Below the pieces are notes generated by a model. It had not been told where the DNA came from and made no database searches. It worked only from the letters and a program-made list of their open reading frames with translations. Position numbers and translations under genes: made by a program. Below are positions 53,885 to 63,355 of a stretch of 64,000 nucleotides of DNA, piece by piece. The stretch's first letter is position 1, and each line of letters begins with the position of its first letter. Source of the DNA: Variovorax sp. PBL-H6 (lineage in GTDB: Bacteria > Pseudomonadota > Gammaproteobacteria > Burkholderiales > Burkholderiaceae_C). The stretch is taken from positions 3,038,001-3,102,000 of the forward strand of contig NZ_LR594659.1 of NCBI RefSeq assembly GCF_901827155.1. The letters run 5' to 3'.

Positions 53885-56422
53885 TCAGAAGGTCTTGAGG
53901 AAAGCGATCAGTGCGCGCTTGTCCTCGTCGCTCAACTCGGGCTCGCGGCCGAAGGCCTTCTCGTCCTCGCTCAATCCGTCCTGCCGGTTGAACTGCGCGG
54001 TGCCGAAGTAATGGCCGCGATTGACCACGAAGTCGGGGCACTTGCTCAGCTGCATCATCGGCTCGCGCAGCTTGGAGAAATGCGTACGCAGCTGCTCGTC
54101 GCTCGCATCGGCCGGCGCGCTCTTCAGCGCGCGCCTGAGCTCGATCAGCAGCTCGCCCACGTCGTGCACGTGCGTTGCCTTCTCGTGCAGGCTGTCGCCC
54201 TCGGCCCGCAGCTTGAGGTTGGCCAGCAGCGCCACCGGCGTGCCCTTGGGAATCGGGCCGAGCACGATGTCGCCGTCCTTCTCCGCCAGCCACGGCGCCC
54301 AGCGGTGCAACGTACCCTGCAGCGGCCGAAGTGCATCGGGCACGAAGCCGGTCGGCACGGTCACGGTGCTGCGTTCGGTGGTGCGGTCGATCAGCCCTTC
54401 GACCTTGTCGCCCAGCACCGGGTCGCGCTCGCGCCGCTCGGGCCACAGCATCTGCTCGATCGACGCCTCGAAGCTGCGCAGGCGTGCATCGACCGATGGA
54501 TCGATGTCGAAAGGTCCGACCGTGTTGTTGAGCAGCAGCGGTGCTGTCGACCAGACGCTGATCAGCGAAGGCACGCGCGTGTAGCCGCGCCCGCCCGCGG
54601 GCATCGCATAGGGCCGGGGCTCGCCGCTGAAGGGGTCGCGCAGCGTTACCGTGCCGACGGAGGGCAACTGCTTGTAGGTCTGCGACGAGAAGTCGTTCCA
54701 GATGTTGCCGGCCAGCGCATTGGTCGCCAGCGGGCTGCAGATGTTGGTGCGCAGCAGCGTCGATGGGATGCGCGCGTCCGTCGACAGGTAGTTGCCCTGG
54801 AGGAAGTCAGGCGCCTGCACGACCTTGCGCATCTCGGTCTTGTACTCGTCGCTCTGCGTCCACTTCCAGTAGCGCTTGAAGCAGTCGAGGTAGCCGGCAC
54901 CCGCGCACTTCGCGGCCGTGAGCTCCAGCGCGGGCGGCGGTGGCGGCGCCTTGCTGGAGTGGCAGCGCGCACAGGTGTCGGCGAAGGCGGTCTTGCCGCG
55001 CTCGAGCAGGTCCGCGCCTGCCTGCAGGTGCGCCGCGCCGCCGGGCGCGTCCTTGAGCCGGTCGGGCTGCGCCGCCTTGAGGAAGAACAGCGCCGTGTCG
55101 GGCGTGCCGGCCTCGGTCGCCTGCCAGTAGCTGGAGTTCTTCTGCGCCGTCGCGATCGGGATCGGCGTGATCGTCTTGCCGCCCACCACGGGGTTGAAGT
55201 GCAGCAGCCATTCCTCGCTGAACAGGCCGATGTTGAGATGGACCCGATTGAGCGCACCCAGCAGGCCCACCGAGTCTGCGCCGTCCTTCAGCACATGCGG
55301 CGTGCGCACGGCGGCGCCGCCCTCGTCCTTGGTGAAGAAGTCCAGCAACGGCCCGCTGCTCACGAAGTCGTTGAACTGCTTGTTGTCGAGCTCGCCGCCG
55401 GCGAGCTTCTCCTGGCCGATGCGCTTGGCCATTCCCAGCCGGGCGCCAAACTCGTACACCGCATTCATCGTGCGCGGGTTGTTGATGCTGTCGGTGGAGA
55501 CCAGCGAGGTGTCCATGCTGCCAGGCCGGTAGGTGTGGGCCAGCTGGAACATGTAGTTGGTGCGGCCTTCGGGCTTGTTGGCGTTGTAGATGAAGAGCCG
55601 GTCCACCCACATGTACTGCGCGCCGACGGAGGAGCTGAGGTTCTCGAACTTGGGGCTGTTGGGATCGGCCGGGGGCTTCACCGGGCTCGGGCCGAGGTGG
55701 CAGAAGCCGCAGGACATGCCAACGCGGTACGGCCGCACCAAGTCTTTGCGGTTGTAGTAGTTGGGGTCGGTGTAGTACTTCTCCGCGTCCCATTCCTTCG
55801 CCGCCTTCGCATCGAAAGCTGGGTTGGGAAAGAGCCGGAGTCCCGCGATGCCCGTGCCCCAGCCGTAGAACGAACCCACCGGCTGCGTGCTGCCGTCGCC
55901 CAGCGGCTGGCCGCGCGAGCCGATCTTGACGCCCGGGTACTTGCTCTCGTTCTCGAACGGGTCGGGGCCGCAGTCCTTGCTGCGCACGTCGAGCCAGAGG
56001 CCGCGGCGAGACTTGTCGGGGCCGGTCGCGGCTTCGAAGCAGGGTTCGTTCACCAGGCCGAAATAGCTCCAGCGAGTGGCGCGCGAATAGCCGAGCGTCG
56101 GATGCGTGCTCACTATCTTCAGCAGGTCGAAGGCACCGAATGTGTAGTCGGTCATCTGTGTCCAGAAGCGATCGTTGCCGCCGCTCCAGACCAGCCACAT
56201 GTTGCGGCCCTTCACTTCCTCCGGCGTGAGGGCGATGCCGCCGTCCATGTCGTGGAAATAGTCCTCCGTCGCGTGCGGGAAGGAGGCGACGTCGCGGCCG
56301 GCCTGCCTGGCTTCGTCGAGCACCTCGCCGGGACGCGGGCCCTTGCTGCAGGCCGCGAGGCACAGGGTGACTGCCAGGGGCAAGAGCAATCGCTTCGCCG
56401 CAAGGCAGCGTCTTGAAATCAT
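53885..56422 (-). CDS. Large dihaem c-type cytochrome lipoprotein
   Basis: 845 residues. ATG at 56422 is correctly spaced from AGGAGG; an ATG six bases earlier is too close. A lipoprotein signal ends at LAAC (Cys25), so it is membrane-anchored facing the periplasm. Two haem-c sites are CGFCH (238-242) and CARCH (484-488). The C-terminal part (SEDEKAFGREPELSDEDKRALIAFLKTF) is typical of cytochrome c peroxidase-like folds. It could be an electron acceptor for the GMC enzyme or an oxygenase of the MauG/RoxA superfamily. First gene of the operon. Confidence 0.88.
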   Translation of the reverse strand: MISRRCLAAKRLLLPLAVTLCLAACSKGPRPGEVLDEARQAGRDVASFPHATEDYFHDMDGGIALTPEEVKGRNMWLVWSGGNDRFWTQMTDYTFGAFDLLKIVSTHPTLGYSRATRWSYFGLVNEPCFEAATGPDKSRRGLWLDVRSKDCGPDPFENESKYPGVKIGSRGQPLGDGSTQPVGSFYGWGTGIAGLRLFPNPAFDAKAAKEWDAEKYYTDPNYYNRKDLVRPYRVGMSCGFCHLGPSPVKPPADPNSPKFENLSSSVGAQYMWVDRLFIYNANKPEGRTNYMFQLAHTYRPGSMDTSLVSTDSINNPRTMNAVYEFGARLGMAKRIGQEKLAGGELDNKQFNDFVSSGPLLDFFTKDEGGAAVRTPHVLKDGADSVGLLGALNRVHLNIGLFSEEWLLHFNPVVGGKTITPIPIATAQKNSSYWQATEAGTPDTALFFLKAAQPDRLKDAPGGAAHLQAGADLLERGKTAFADTCARCHSSKAPPPPPALELTAAKCAGAGYLDCFKRYWKWTQSDEYKTEMRKVVQAPDFLQGNYLSTDARIPSTLLRTNICSPLATNALAGNIWNDFSSQTYKQLPSVGTVTLRDPFSGEPRPYAMPAGGRGYTRVPSLISVWSTAPLLLNNTVGPFDIDPSVDARLRSFEASIEQMLWPERRERDPVLGDKVEGLIDRTTERSTVTVPTGFVPDALRPLQGTLHRWAPWLAEKDGDIVLGPIPKGTPVALLANLKLRAEGDSLHEKATHVHDVGELLIELRRALKSAPADASDEQLRTHFSKLREPMMQLSKCPDFVVNRGHYFGTAQFNRQDGLSEDEKAFGREPELSDEDKRALIAFLKTF

Positions 56423-56686
56423 GGCCATTCCTCCTGCGTCCGACAACGTCGGTGAACGGGGGATCACGAGGCGCAGTGTGGGTGCGGGGGTGTGGCTTGC
56501 CTATCGGCCATGCGCGCTAACGCGAAGGTCGTAGGTGGGCGCCGAACGCATTTGGTGTGCCGCGCGCGTGCCGCATTGGCAAATGGGTTGTTGTACCTGG
56601 TTTGGACACTAGCCCGCTGTTGTGCAGCGGCGCGTGGTTATGATCCGCGCCAACAAATAGCAACGCACTAGAACGGGGGGGAAGTC

Positions 56687-57284
56687 ATGAGCTACCGCTG
56701 CGGCGCCGTAGGCGAAAAAAACATCTTGGTCGAGTTCGCACAGCAGCAAGCTTGCTCGTGGCCTGCGTGGCAAGAGGCTGGCTGAACAGTCTCTTGCCAT
56801 TGAGGCGTGTTGGGCAATTCATAGCCGCTATTGCGCTCCTTGCGACAGGTTGTTTGACTCATGCTGCGCTCGGCACGGTGCAGGGGTGGAATGTGACTGC
56901 GCCTGTGATCGCGACTTGGCCGAACCCACCGGTTCTCGTCTGGGGCACTCATCTCAACTGGGAGACCGCCTGCAACAGAGCCATCGATGCCTGGGTGGTC
57001 GACATCAAGGCGTGGCATGCGGCACACGCGCCTACACTTCCTCCACCCTCGCCTACAACGCCCTGGACGCCGTCACCCAGGCTAGCGACTTCAACGGCGT
57101 GACCACCATTTACGCCCGGGACGCCCGGGGCAACGCCACCTCGGAGAGCAGCGCCGACATTGGCAATCAGAGCACCCGGTACGACGCCCTGGGCCCCACG
57201 CCGAATCCTGGCGTCACGAGCTTTGCTGAGTTCGTCTCTCGCGGTGGACCTGTTCCCATCCAGGGTCCGTGGCAACCAAAGTAA
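56687..57284 (+). pseudogene. Rhs-family gene remnant
   Basis: Three broken pieces lie in order. An ATG at 56687, with a G-rich ribosome-binding site, opens a 32-codon frame ending at 56785. A second frame (56752-57102) has a signal-peptide-like FIAAIALLATGCLTHAALG and then ordinary sequence. A third frame, joined near 57020, carries YD-repeat-like sequence (YNALDAVTQASDFNGVTTIY, then ARDARGNATSESSADIG and STRYDALG) and ends at 57284. This is what remains if an Rhs gene lost its long core, leaving the first and last parts out of frame. Confidence 0.65.
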
Positions 57285-57293
57285 GGATGATCA

Positions 57294-57683
57294 ATGAGTG
57301 CCGATACCCCTTCTTACGTGGCCGTACATGGCCACGATGCAGAAATTGTCTCCATTGATATTGATCGCGAAAATTCCGTGTGCCGACTTGGCTTCACTTT
57401 TGAGAGGGAAAAACGAAGCTCGCTTGAATTGTTCGAGGTAGTCGCCTTCCGTGTCGAAGACTTCAGCTTGCAGAATGTAGTCAGTCGGATACTGAGGGCT
57501 ACTGCAAAGGACTTTTCTGAAGATGATTTAAGTCATTGGCTCGATTGGGCGACCAGTCTCCCGGATGCACCCTCTTGGTTGAAATCTGAGAGGAAACGTG
57601 AATGGGTTGACGCTCTCAATGACGGTCGTCTCGCATTGATTGTTCTTGAACCTTCAGCTGGTGCGCAGATCGTGGCGGTTTGA
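57294..57683 (+). CDS. Possible orphan immunity protein behind the Rhs remnant
   Basis: 129 residues, acidic, no signal peptide or membrane helix; sequence such as SVCRLGFTFEREKRSSLELF and DFSEDDLSHWLDWATSLPDA. I do not recognise the family. It starts 9 bases after the Rhs remnant's stop, the usual place for an immunity gene, and its base composition is clearly less GC-rich than its neighbours, a sign of transfer. The cognate toxin domain is missing. Confidence 0.65.
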   Translation: MSADTPSYVAVHGHDAEIVSIDIDRENSVCRLGFTFEREKRSSLELFEVVAFRVEDFSLQNVVSRILRATAKDFSEDDLSHWLDWATSLPDAPSWLKSERKREWVDALNDGRLALIVLEPSAGAQIVAV

Positions 57684-57891
57684 GGGCGGGCCATCCGGCG
57701 ACATCATCCGTATCGTTGCTGAAAAAATCGTGCTGCCGCTTGGTTAGCCCATCCCCCCGACCAACCAGCATGGTTGACGACAGGCCACTGAAGGCCTTCT
57801 AATGCCCCACCTGTCGGCACCACCCCAGTACCTCTGGAATTGGCGCGCCAGGTTCAGCCCAAATACCAAATCACTACACAGCGGAGGAAAC

Positions 57892-58350
57892 ATGAGCGTG
57901 CACAGACGCATTCAAGGTACCTGGGTTCGTCTGGACTCGAACGAGCAGGATGACGCTCCGTTGCACGCCGGCGAAGAGCCTGAAGACCTTGAATCGCTCG
58001 CTCCTGAATCAGCCGCGGCAATGCAGGTTCGCAGGGCATTCCTGTATTGCTCCATGCTCGGTTTTTCTATTTATGCATTGCTGGATCTCGACGAAGCCGA
58101 CAGCAAGGACTTCGTCGTGACACTCGCCCCGGCCCAGTACGTGCGCATGCTTCGAACGGCAGTCCAGCTCACGCCCGCCGAGCTCGATCAGGAAATCGGC
58201 CACGACGCCGGCTTCATCGAAAGCGTCGAGGCCGGCGATATCGACCTCGTCGAGTCTCCCGTCCAGCTTGCACTCGACATTGCGCGAAGCACTCAGTCTT
58301 CGGCATGTCGACTGCTCAAGGTTCTGGAGCAGGCATCCTGGCGCGCTTAG
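57892..58350 (+). CDS. Unknown protein with a helix-turn-helix-like C-terminal half
   Basis: 152 residues from ATG at 57892, preceded by GGAGGAAAC; upstream in-frame ATG at 57802 has no such signal. The C-terminal half (RTAVQLTPAELDQEIGHDAG, then FIESVEAGDIDL) is laid out like an XRE helix-turn-helix. A hydrophobic patch (YCSMLGFSIYALLDL) lies in the middle. No close family recognised. It stands alone at the edge of the low-GC patch. Confidence 0.7.
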   Translation: MSVHRRIQGTWVRLDSNEQDDAPLHAGEEPEDLESLAPESAAAMQVRRAFLYCSMLGFSIYALLDLDEADSKDFVVTLAPAQYVRMLRTAVQLTPAELDQEIGHDAGFIESVEAGDIDLVESPVQLALDIARSTQSSACRLLKVLEQASWRA

Positions 58351-58371
58351 CGCTTGCTGTCTCACTAACGG

Positions 58372-59976
58372 CTATCGCGGCTTCGGCACCGCCACCCTCG
58401 CCTCACTCGGCCCACGCCCGATCATCACCCAGGCACTCAGCGCACTCAGCAGTGCCAGCGCCGCGCAGATCAGCATCACCCACCGAAACCCCGCCACAAA
58501 AGACGCGTCCACCGCGCGTTTGAGTGCCGCAGCAGACGCCGCATCAATCCCCGGCGGCATCTCGGCCCCCGCCAGCTTGCTGCGCTGCCCTTCGATGAAC
58601 GCACTGGCCTGCGCCGAGGCCCCCGCCTCTCGCAACCCCTCCGCCAGCACCGCATCGAAGACCCACGCCATCACCACGCCGAACACAGCGATCGCCAGCA
58701 CCGCCGCCGCTCTCGACACCGCGTTGTTCACACCCGATGCGATCCCCGCCGCGTCCGGCCCGACCGCATTCATCACTGTCGTCGTCAAGGGCGCCACCGT
58801 GACTGCCATGCCCAACCCCAGCACCACCACCGCCGGCAAGAACGCCGTCCAGTAGTTCGCGCCAACGCCAGGCACTGCCAACAGCGCAAAGCCCGCGGCC
58901 GCGATGCTCGGTCCCACCACCAGCGGCAGCCGTGGCCCGAAGCGATCCACAAGCTGCCCCGCCCAGCCCGAGAGCGCGAACATGATCAGGATGAACGGCA
59001 GCAGCGCGGCACCCGCGACGGTGGCCGAGTAGCCCTGCACCTGGATGAGGTTGAGAGGAAAGAAATACAGGCCCCCGCCCAGCGCCGCATACAAGAGCAG
59101 CGTCAGCAGGTTGGCACCGGCGAAATTGCCGATGCGCAAGAGCTGCAAGGGCAGCATCGGCGATTCGACACGCCGCTCGACCAGCACGAAGGCGACGCTG
59201 CTCGCCATGCCGATGGCCAGCGCTGCCATCACGGCCGCCGAGCGCCAGCCTTGCGTGGGCGCCTCGATGAAGGCATAGACAATGCCGCCCAGCGCCGCAG
59301 TCGCGAGCGCGGCGCCCCACGCGTCCAGGCCGCTGCCGGCAGAACTACCGCGGCTTTCCGGCACATGGCGCCACGCGATCCACAGCACCGCGAGCGCCAT
59401 CGGCACGTTGATCAGGAAGGCCCAGGTCCACGCGTAGTGATCGACCAGGAAGCCGCCGAGCACCGGCCCGACGGCCGCGGTGATGCCGCTCGCGCCGGAC
59501 CAGGTGCCGATGGCACGGCCTCGCTCCTTCTCCGCGAAATTGGCGCTGATCAACGCGAGGCTGCCGGGCACCAGCAAGGCGCCGCCGATGCCCTGCACCG
59601 CGCGCGCCAGGATCAACTGCTGCACCGTGCCCGACAGCGCACAGCCCACCGAGGCCAGCGCGAAGAGCACGACGCCCAACGCGAAGATTCGCCGCCGCCC
59701 GAAGAGGTCGCCCAGTGCGCCGCCGACCAGCAGCAGCGCAGCCAGGAAGAGCGCATACGACTCCACCACCCATTGCGCCTGGAAGGCCGTGGCGTTCAGC
59801 TCGCGCTGGATTGCGGGCAGCGCCACGTTGACCACCGTGCCGTCGATGAAGGCCATGCTCGAGCCGATGATGGCCGCGGCCAGCACCCAGGGCTTCGAGC
59901 GCGGCGGGCATGGCGTCGCTTCGCAGCCATGCCGGATCACCGCGTTGTCGCCCGGGGGCTTGCCGATCTGACTCAT
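58372..59976 (-). CDS. DHA2-type MFS drug exporter
   Basis: 534 residues and about 14 membrane segments. DHA2 motifs: DGTVVNVALPAIQRELN (motif D1), GGALGDLFGRRRIFALG (motif A) and ARAVQGIGGALLVPGSLAL (motif B), then GPVLGGFL (motif C). It should export hydrophobic drugs by proton antiport. ATG at 59976 has GGAGG at ideal spacing; an in-frame ATG at 60063 is less likely. Same strand as two further MFS genes upstream. Confidence 0.92.
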   Translation of the reverse strand: MSQIGKPPGDNAVIRHGCEATPCPPRSKPWVLAAAIIGSSMAFIDGTVVNVALPAIQRELNATAFQAQWVVESYALFLAALLLVGGALGDLFGRRRIFALGVVLFALASVGCALSGTVQQLILARAVQGIGGALLVPGSLALISANFAEKERGRAIGTWSGASGITAAVGPVLGGFLVDHYAWTWAFLINVPMALAVLWIAWRHVPESRGSSAGSGLDAWGAALATAALGGIVYAFIEAPTQGWRSAAVMAALAIGMASSVAFVLVERRVESPMLPLQLLRIGNFAGANLLTLLLYAALGGGLYFFPLNLIQVQGYSATVAGAALLPFILIMFALSGWAGQLVDRFGPRLPLVVGPSIAAAGFALLAVPGVGANYWTAFLPAVVVLGLGMAVTVAPLTTTVMNAVGPDAAGIASGVNNAVSRAAAVLAIAVFGVVMAWVFDAVLAEGLREAGASAQASAFIEGQRSKLAGAEMPPGIDAASAAALKRAVDASFVAGFRWVMLICAALALLSALSAWVMIGRGPSEARVAVPKPR

Positions 59977-60064
59977 TGGATAAACCTCCGGCTTCGGAGC
60001 GCCATGCCACTCATCGATCAGAGTATGGGCGCCGGTCGCTCCGCGTCCAAGCCCATCGTGCAAC

Positions 60065-61495
60065 TCAGGCGCGGCTGCGCGGCTCGCGCGTGCGCAACGT
60101 GCTGCACACCGCGGCCACGGCCGCGCAGGCGGCGGCCAGCCCGAGCGCGATGAAGGGTCCGCGGCCCGCGTGCGGAGGCCAGATGCTGAAGATCCCGGCC
60201 AGCAGCACCGCGCCCAAGGTCTGCCCAGTGAGCCGCGCGGTGCCCAGCATGCCGCTGGCGGCGCCGCTGCGGTGCGCAGGCGGCGAAGTCACGATGGTGT
60301 GGTTGTTCGGCGACTGGAACAGGCCGAAGCCCAGCCCGCACAGCACCATGCGCCAGACGATGTCGGCATTGCCCGGCTGCGCCGGCAGCGTGGCCAGCAA
60401 CACCAGGCCGAGCGCCAGCAGGCCCAGGCCGACGCCGCCGAGCCAGCCGTCGGGGTAGCGGCCGATCAGTCGCCCCGCGATCGGCGCCATCACCACGATG
60501 GCCAGGGGCCACGCGGTGATCAGCAGGCCCGCTTCCACATGTGTGCGCCCATAGGTTTCGAGCAGCAGGAATGGCAGCGCGATGAAGGACAGCATCTGCG
60601 CGCAGAAGGCGCACACCGAGGTGCCCATCGACAGCGCGAAGACGGGAATGCGCAGCAGGTCCACCGGGAACAGCGGCATGGCCAGCGCGCGCTGCCGTCG
60701 CAGGTAGACGAAGCCCACGGCCGCCCCTGCCAGGAGCAGCGCCCACGCGATGGGCGCAGCGCCCTGCTCGGACCCGCTGCGCACGCCCAACCGGTCGGCA
60801 CCGACGAAGATGAGCGCGAACATCAGCACGTTGAGCAGCACGTCGAGCCAGGAGAAGCGCTCGCCGACCTCCATCGCGGCCGCGCGTCGCCCCGGCAGCG
60901 CGCGCGAGCCCAGCGCCAGCACCAGCAAGCCCAGGGGCACGTTGAACGCGAACAGCCACGGCCACGAAGCCACCGAGAGGATCGCCGCCGCCACCGAGGG
61001 GCCCGCCACCGAGGCACTCGCCACCGCCACCGAGTTGAGCGCTATGCCGCGGCCCAGCTGCGCGCGCGGATAGACCACCCGCACCAGCGCGGAGTTGACG
61101 CTCATCAGCCCGGCTGCGCCGAGCCCCTGCAGGGCGCGCGCAGCGATCAGCGTTCCCAGCGAGTTGGCCAGCATGGCGCCCAGCGAAGCCAGCGTGAAGA
61201 GCACCATGCCGCACAGATACACGCGCCGGTAGCCCATCAGGTCGCCGAGAGAGGCCAGCGGCAGCAGCATCATCAGCGCCGCGATCTGGTAGGCATTCAC
61301 CACCCAGATCGCATGCGCCGGATCGGCCTGGAGCTCGCGTGCGATGCCCGGCAGCGCGAGGTTGACGATGGTGCCGTCGAGCACCGCGACGGTGATGCCG
61401 AGAACGATGACCAGCATCGCCCAGCGGCGCTGCGGTTGCGGCAGGCCGTCCAGCTCGGGCACCTCTGCAAGGGCGGCCGGCTCAGCGGGTCGCAT
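60065..61495 (-). CDS. MFS transporter, EmrB/QacA-like
   Basis: 476 residues, about 14 membrane segments. DGTIVNLALPGIARELQ, LASLGDLMGYRRVYLCG and ARALQGLGAAGLMSVNSAL correspond to DHA2 motifs D1, A and B. It overlaps the Bcr/CflA-like gene by 14 bases, so the two are translationally linked. The next gene down, another DHA2 exporter, starts 88 bases after its stop. Confidence 0.9.
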   Translation of the reverse strand: MRPAEPAALAEVPELDGLPQPQRRWAMLVIVLGITVAVLDGTIVNLALPGIARELQADPAHAIWVVNAYQIAALMMLLPLASLGDLMGYRRVYLCGMVLFTLASLGAMLANSLGTLIAARALQGLGAAGLMSVNSALVRVVYPRAQLGRGIALNSVAVASASVAGPSVAAAILSVASWPWLFAFNVPLGLLVLALGSRALPGRRAAAMEVGERFSWLDVLLNVLMFALIFVGADRLGVRSGSEQGAAPIAWALLLAGAAVGFVYLRRQRALAMPLFPVDLLRIPVFALSMGTSVCAFCAQMLSFIALPFLLLETYGRTHVEAGLLITAWPLAIVVMAPIAGRLIGRYPDGWLGGVGLGLLALGLVLLATLPAQPGNADIVWRMVLCGLGFGLFQSPNNHTIVTSPPAHRSGAASGMLGTARLTGQTLGAVLLAGIFSIWPPHAGRGPFIALGLAAACAAVAAVCSTLRTREPRSRA

Positions 61496-62687
61496 AGGCC
61501 ACCGACCGGCGTCCTCCGAGCGTGAACCAGCTGAGGACGACGGCGATCAACGCCCCGGCCGCCATGCCCGTGACCATCGGCAGCGGCCGTCCGTCGGTGA
61601 ACAGGCCGATCACCGCCATCGCCACCGCGCCGGTCAGCATCTGCAGCGTGCCGAGCAAGGCCGAGGCAGTGCCGGCAATGGCGCTGTGTTGCTCGAGCGC
61701 AAGCACGGAAGTGGTCGGGATGACCAGGCCCATGAAGCCACTGGCGATGAAGTACAGCACGATCAGCACCGCCAGGCTGTCGCCACCGGAGAGGTAGTAG
61801 GCGAACATCGCGAGCATCACCAGGCCACAGGCGCTCACGCTCGCCTTGACCACGCGCACGATGCCGAAGCGCTCGCACAGCAGGCCGTTGAGCTGGGCCG
61901 CGCCGAAGAAGGCCGCGGCGTTGATGCCGAAGGCCAGGCTGTAGAGCGTCGGCGAAAGCCCGTAGTGGCCGATCATCACGAAGGAGGAGTTGGCCAGGTA
62001 GGTGAAGAAGCCCGCCATCGCGAAAGCGCTGATGAAGACCAGCCCCAGGTAGTGCGTATCGCGCAGGAGCACCCCGTAGGCACGCAGCGCGCTGCCCAGG
62101 CTGCTTTCGACGCAGTCCTCGGCCGGCCGCGTTTCCTTGAGGGTCGTGGCCATCAGCGCGAGGCCGGCAGCGGCGGCCAGCGTCACGGCCCAGAACACGC
62201 CGCGCCAGCCGGCGAAAGCAATCACCGCGCTGCCGGCCAGCGGCGCCAGGATGGGCGAGACGCTGAAGACCAGCATCAGGAGCGACATGAGTCGGGCCGC
62301 ATCGTTGCCGGTGTGCAGGTCGCGCACCACGGCGCGCGGAATCGCCATGCCGGCAGCGGCGCCCAGACCTTGCGCGAAGCGCAGCGCGATCAGGGTCTGG
62401 ATGTCGGTGGCCAATGCACAGCCGACGCTCGCCGCCGCGAACAACAGCAGCCCGAAGTACAGCGGCGGCTTGCGTCCCACCATGTCCGACACCGGGCCGT
62501 AGAACAGCTGGCCGACGCCCAGCGAGATGAAGAAGGCCGTGAGGCTCATCTGGACCGGTCCGATGCCGGCACCCAGGCTGGCGCCGATCTCGGGCAGCGC
62601 CGGCAGGTACATGTCGATGGCGAAGGGCCCGATGGCCGACAGCAGGCCCAGCACGAGCGCGATCTTGAAGAAGCGCGAGGAAGTCAT
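61482..62687 (-). CDS. Bcr/CflA family multidrug efflux MFS transporter
   Basis: 401 residues, 12 membrane segments. FAIDMYLPALPEIGASLG near residue 22 and FYGPVSDMVGRKPPLYFG near 62-79, with RFAQGLGAAAGMAIPRAVVRD, are Bcr/CflA signatures. Family members export bicyclomycin, chloramphenicol or sulphonamides. It is the first of three adjacent exporters on this strand; substrates are not known. Confidence 0.93.
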   Translation of the reverse strand: MTSSRFFKIALVLGLLSAIGPFAIDMYLPALPEIGASLGAGIGPVQMSLTAFFISLGVGQLFYGPVSDMVGRKPPLYFGLLLFAAASVGCALATDIQTLIALRFAQGLGAAAGMAIPRAVVRDLHTGNDAARLMSLLMLVFSVSPILAPLAGSAVIAFAGWRGVFWAVTLAAAAGLALMATTLKETRPAEDCVESSLGSALRAYGVLLRDTHYLGLVFISAFAMAGFFTYLANSSFVMIGHYGLSPTLYSLAFGINAAAFFGAAQLNGLLCERFGIVRVVKASVSACGLVMLAMFAYYLSGGDSLAVLIVLYFIASGFMGLVIPTTSVLALEQHSAIAGTASALLGTLQMLTGAVAMAVIGLFTDGRPLPMVTGMAAGALIAVVLSWFTLGGRRSVAYATR

Positions 62688-62799
62688 TGCCCGATTGTGA
62701 CCAAGGCCGCAATTGGCGCGTGCGAGAAACGGTCTTGCTGTGCTAGCGGGCCGCGACGGGCGACCATGCCGGCTGATGCGACCTCGGCGTGCTTGTGGC

Positions 62800-63342
62800 T
62801 CAGAACAGGGGCGCCGTATCGCTCGGCGGGCGCGCGCCTTCGATCATCAGCATCCTGAGCTTGGCCACCGCGCCGCCATGTGCCGAGAAGCCGCCGGGCT
62901 TGCCGCCTGCGGCCAGTACGCGGTGGCAGGGCACCACCGGCGCGAAGGGGTTGTGGCCGAGGGCCTGTCCCACGGCGCGTGAGAGCTGCCGGTCGCCCAG
63001 CTCGGCGGCGATCTCGCCGTAACTGCGCGTGCTGCCGGGCGCAATGCGGCGCGCGATGTCATAGACGCGGCGGTGGAAGTCCGGCACGCCTTCATAGTCC
63101 AGCACGATCTCCGCCAGGTCGCGTGGCTCTCCTGCGAGCAACGCACGGATCGCATCGCAGGCGGCCTGGACCGCGGCCGGGGGCAGTGCTTCGGGGACTT
63201 GCGCAAAGCGCTGCTGCATGCGCGAGCGCGTGGCGCCCTCCCCGGCCTCGGGCAGCTGCACGCCGACGATGCCCCGCAGCCCCCAGGCGATGCCGCAGGC
63301 GCCGATGGCGGTGTCGAACAGCGCGAAGCCTTCCGGGTTCAT
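62800..63342 (-). CDS. ogt: Methylated-DNA-[protein]-cysteine S-methyltransferase
   Basis: 180 residues. DNA-binding RSYGEIAAELGDRQLSRAVG is followed by the active-site VVPCHRV with Cys139 and the substrate-pocket GKPGGFSAHGG. It removes O6-methylguanine lesions by transferring the alkyl group to itself. It lies 13 bases after pqiC on the same strand. Confidence 0.94.
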   Translation of the reverse strand: MNPEGFALFDTAIGACGIAWGLRGIVGVQLPEAGEGATRSRMQQRFAQVPEALPPAAVQAACDAIRALLAGEPRDLAEIVLDYEGVPDFHRRVYDIARRIAPGSTRSYGEIAAELGDRQLSRAVGQALGHNPFAPVVPCHRVLAAGGKPGGFSAHGGAVAKLRMLMIEGARPPSDTAPLF

Positions 63343-63355
63343 CCGCGCCTTCTCA

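Noticed and set aside
51992..56416. A 1474-codon open frame on the plus strand opposite the GMC and cytochrome genes, and a similar 1063-codon frame opposite cco genes (2697-5888)
   Set aside because: Long antisense open frames are normal in high-GC DNA. The sense frames have clear domains and start signals; the antisense frames are arginine/histidine-rich and show no domain.
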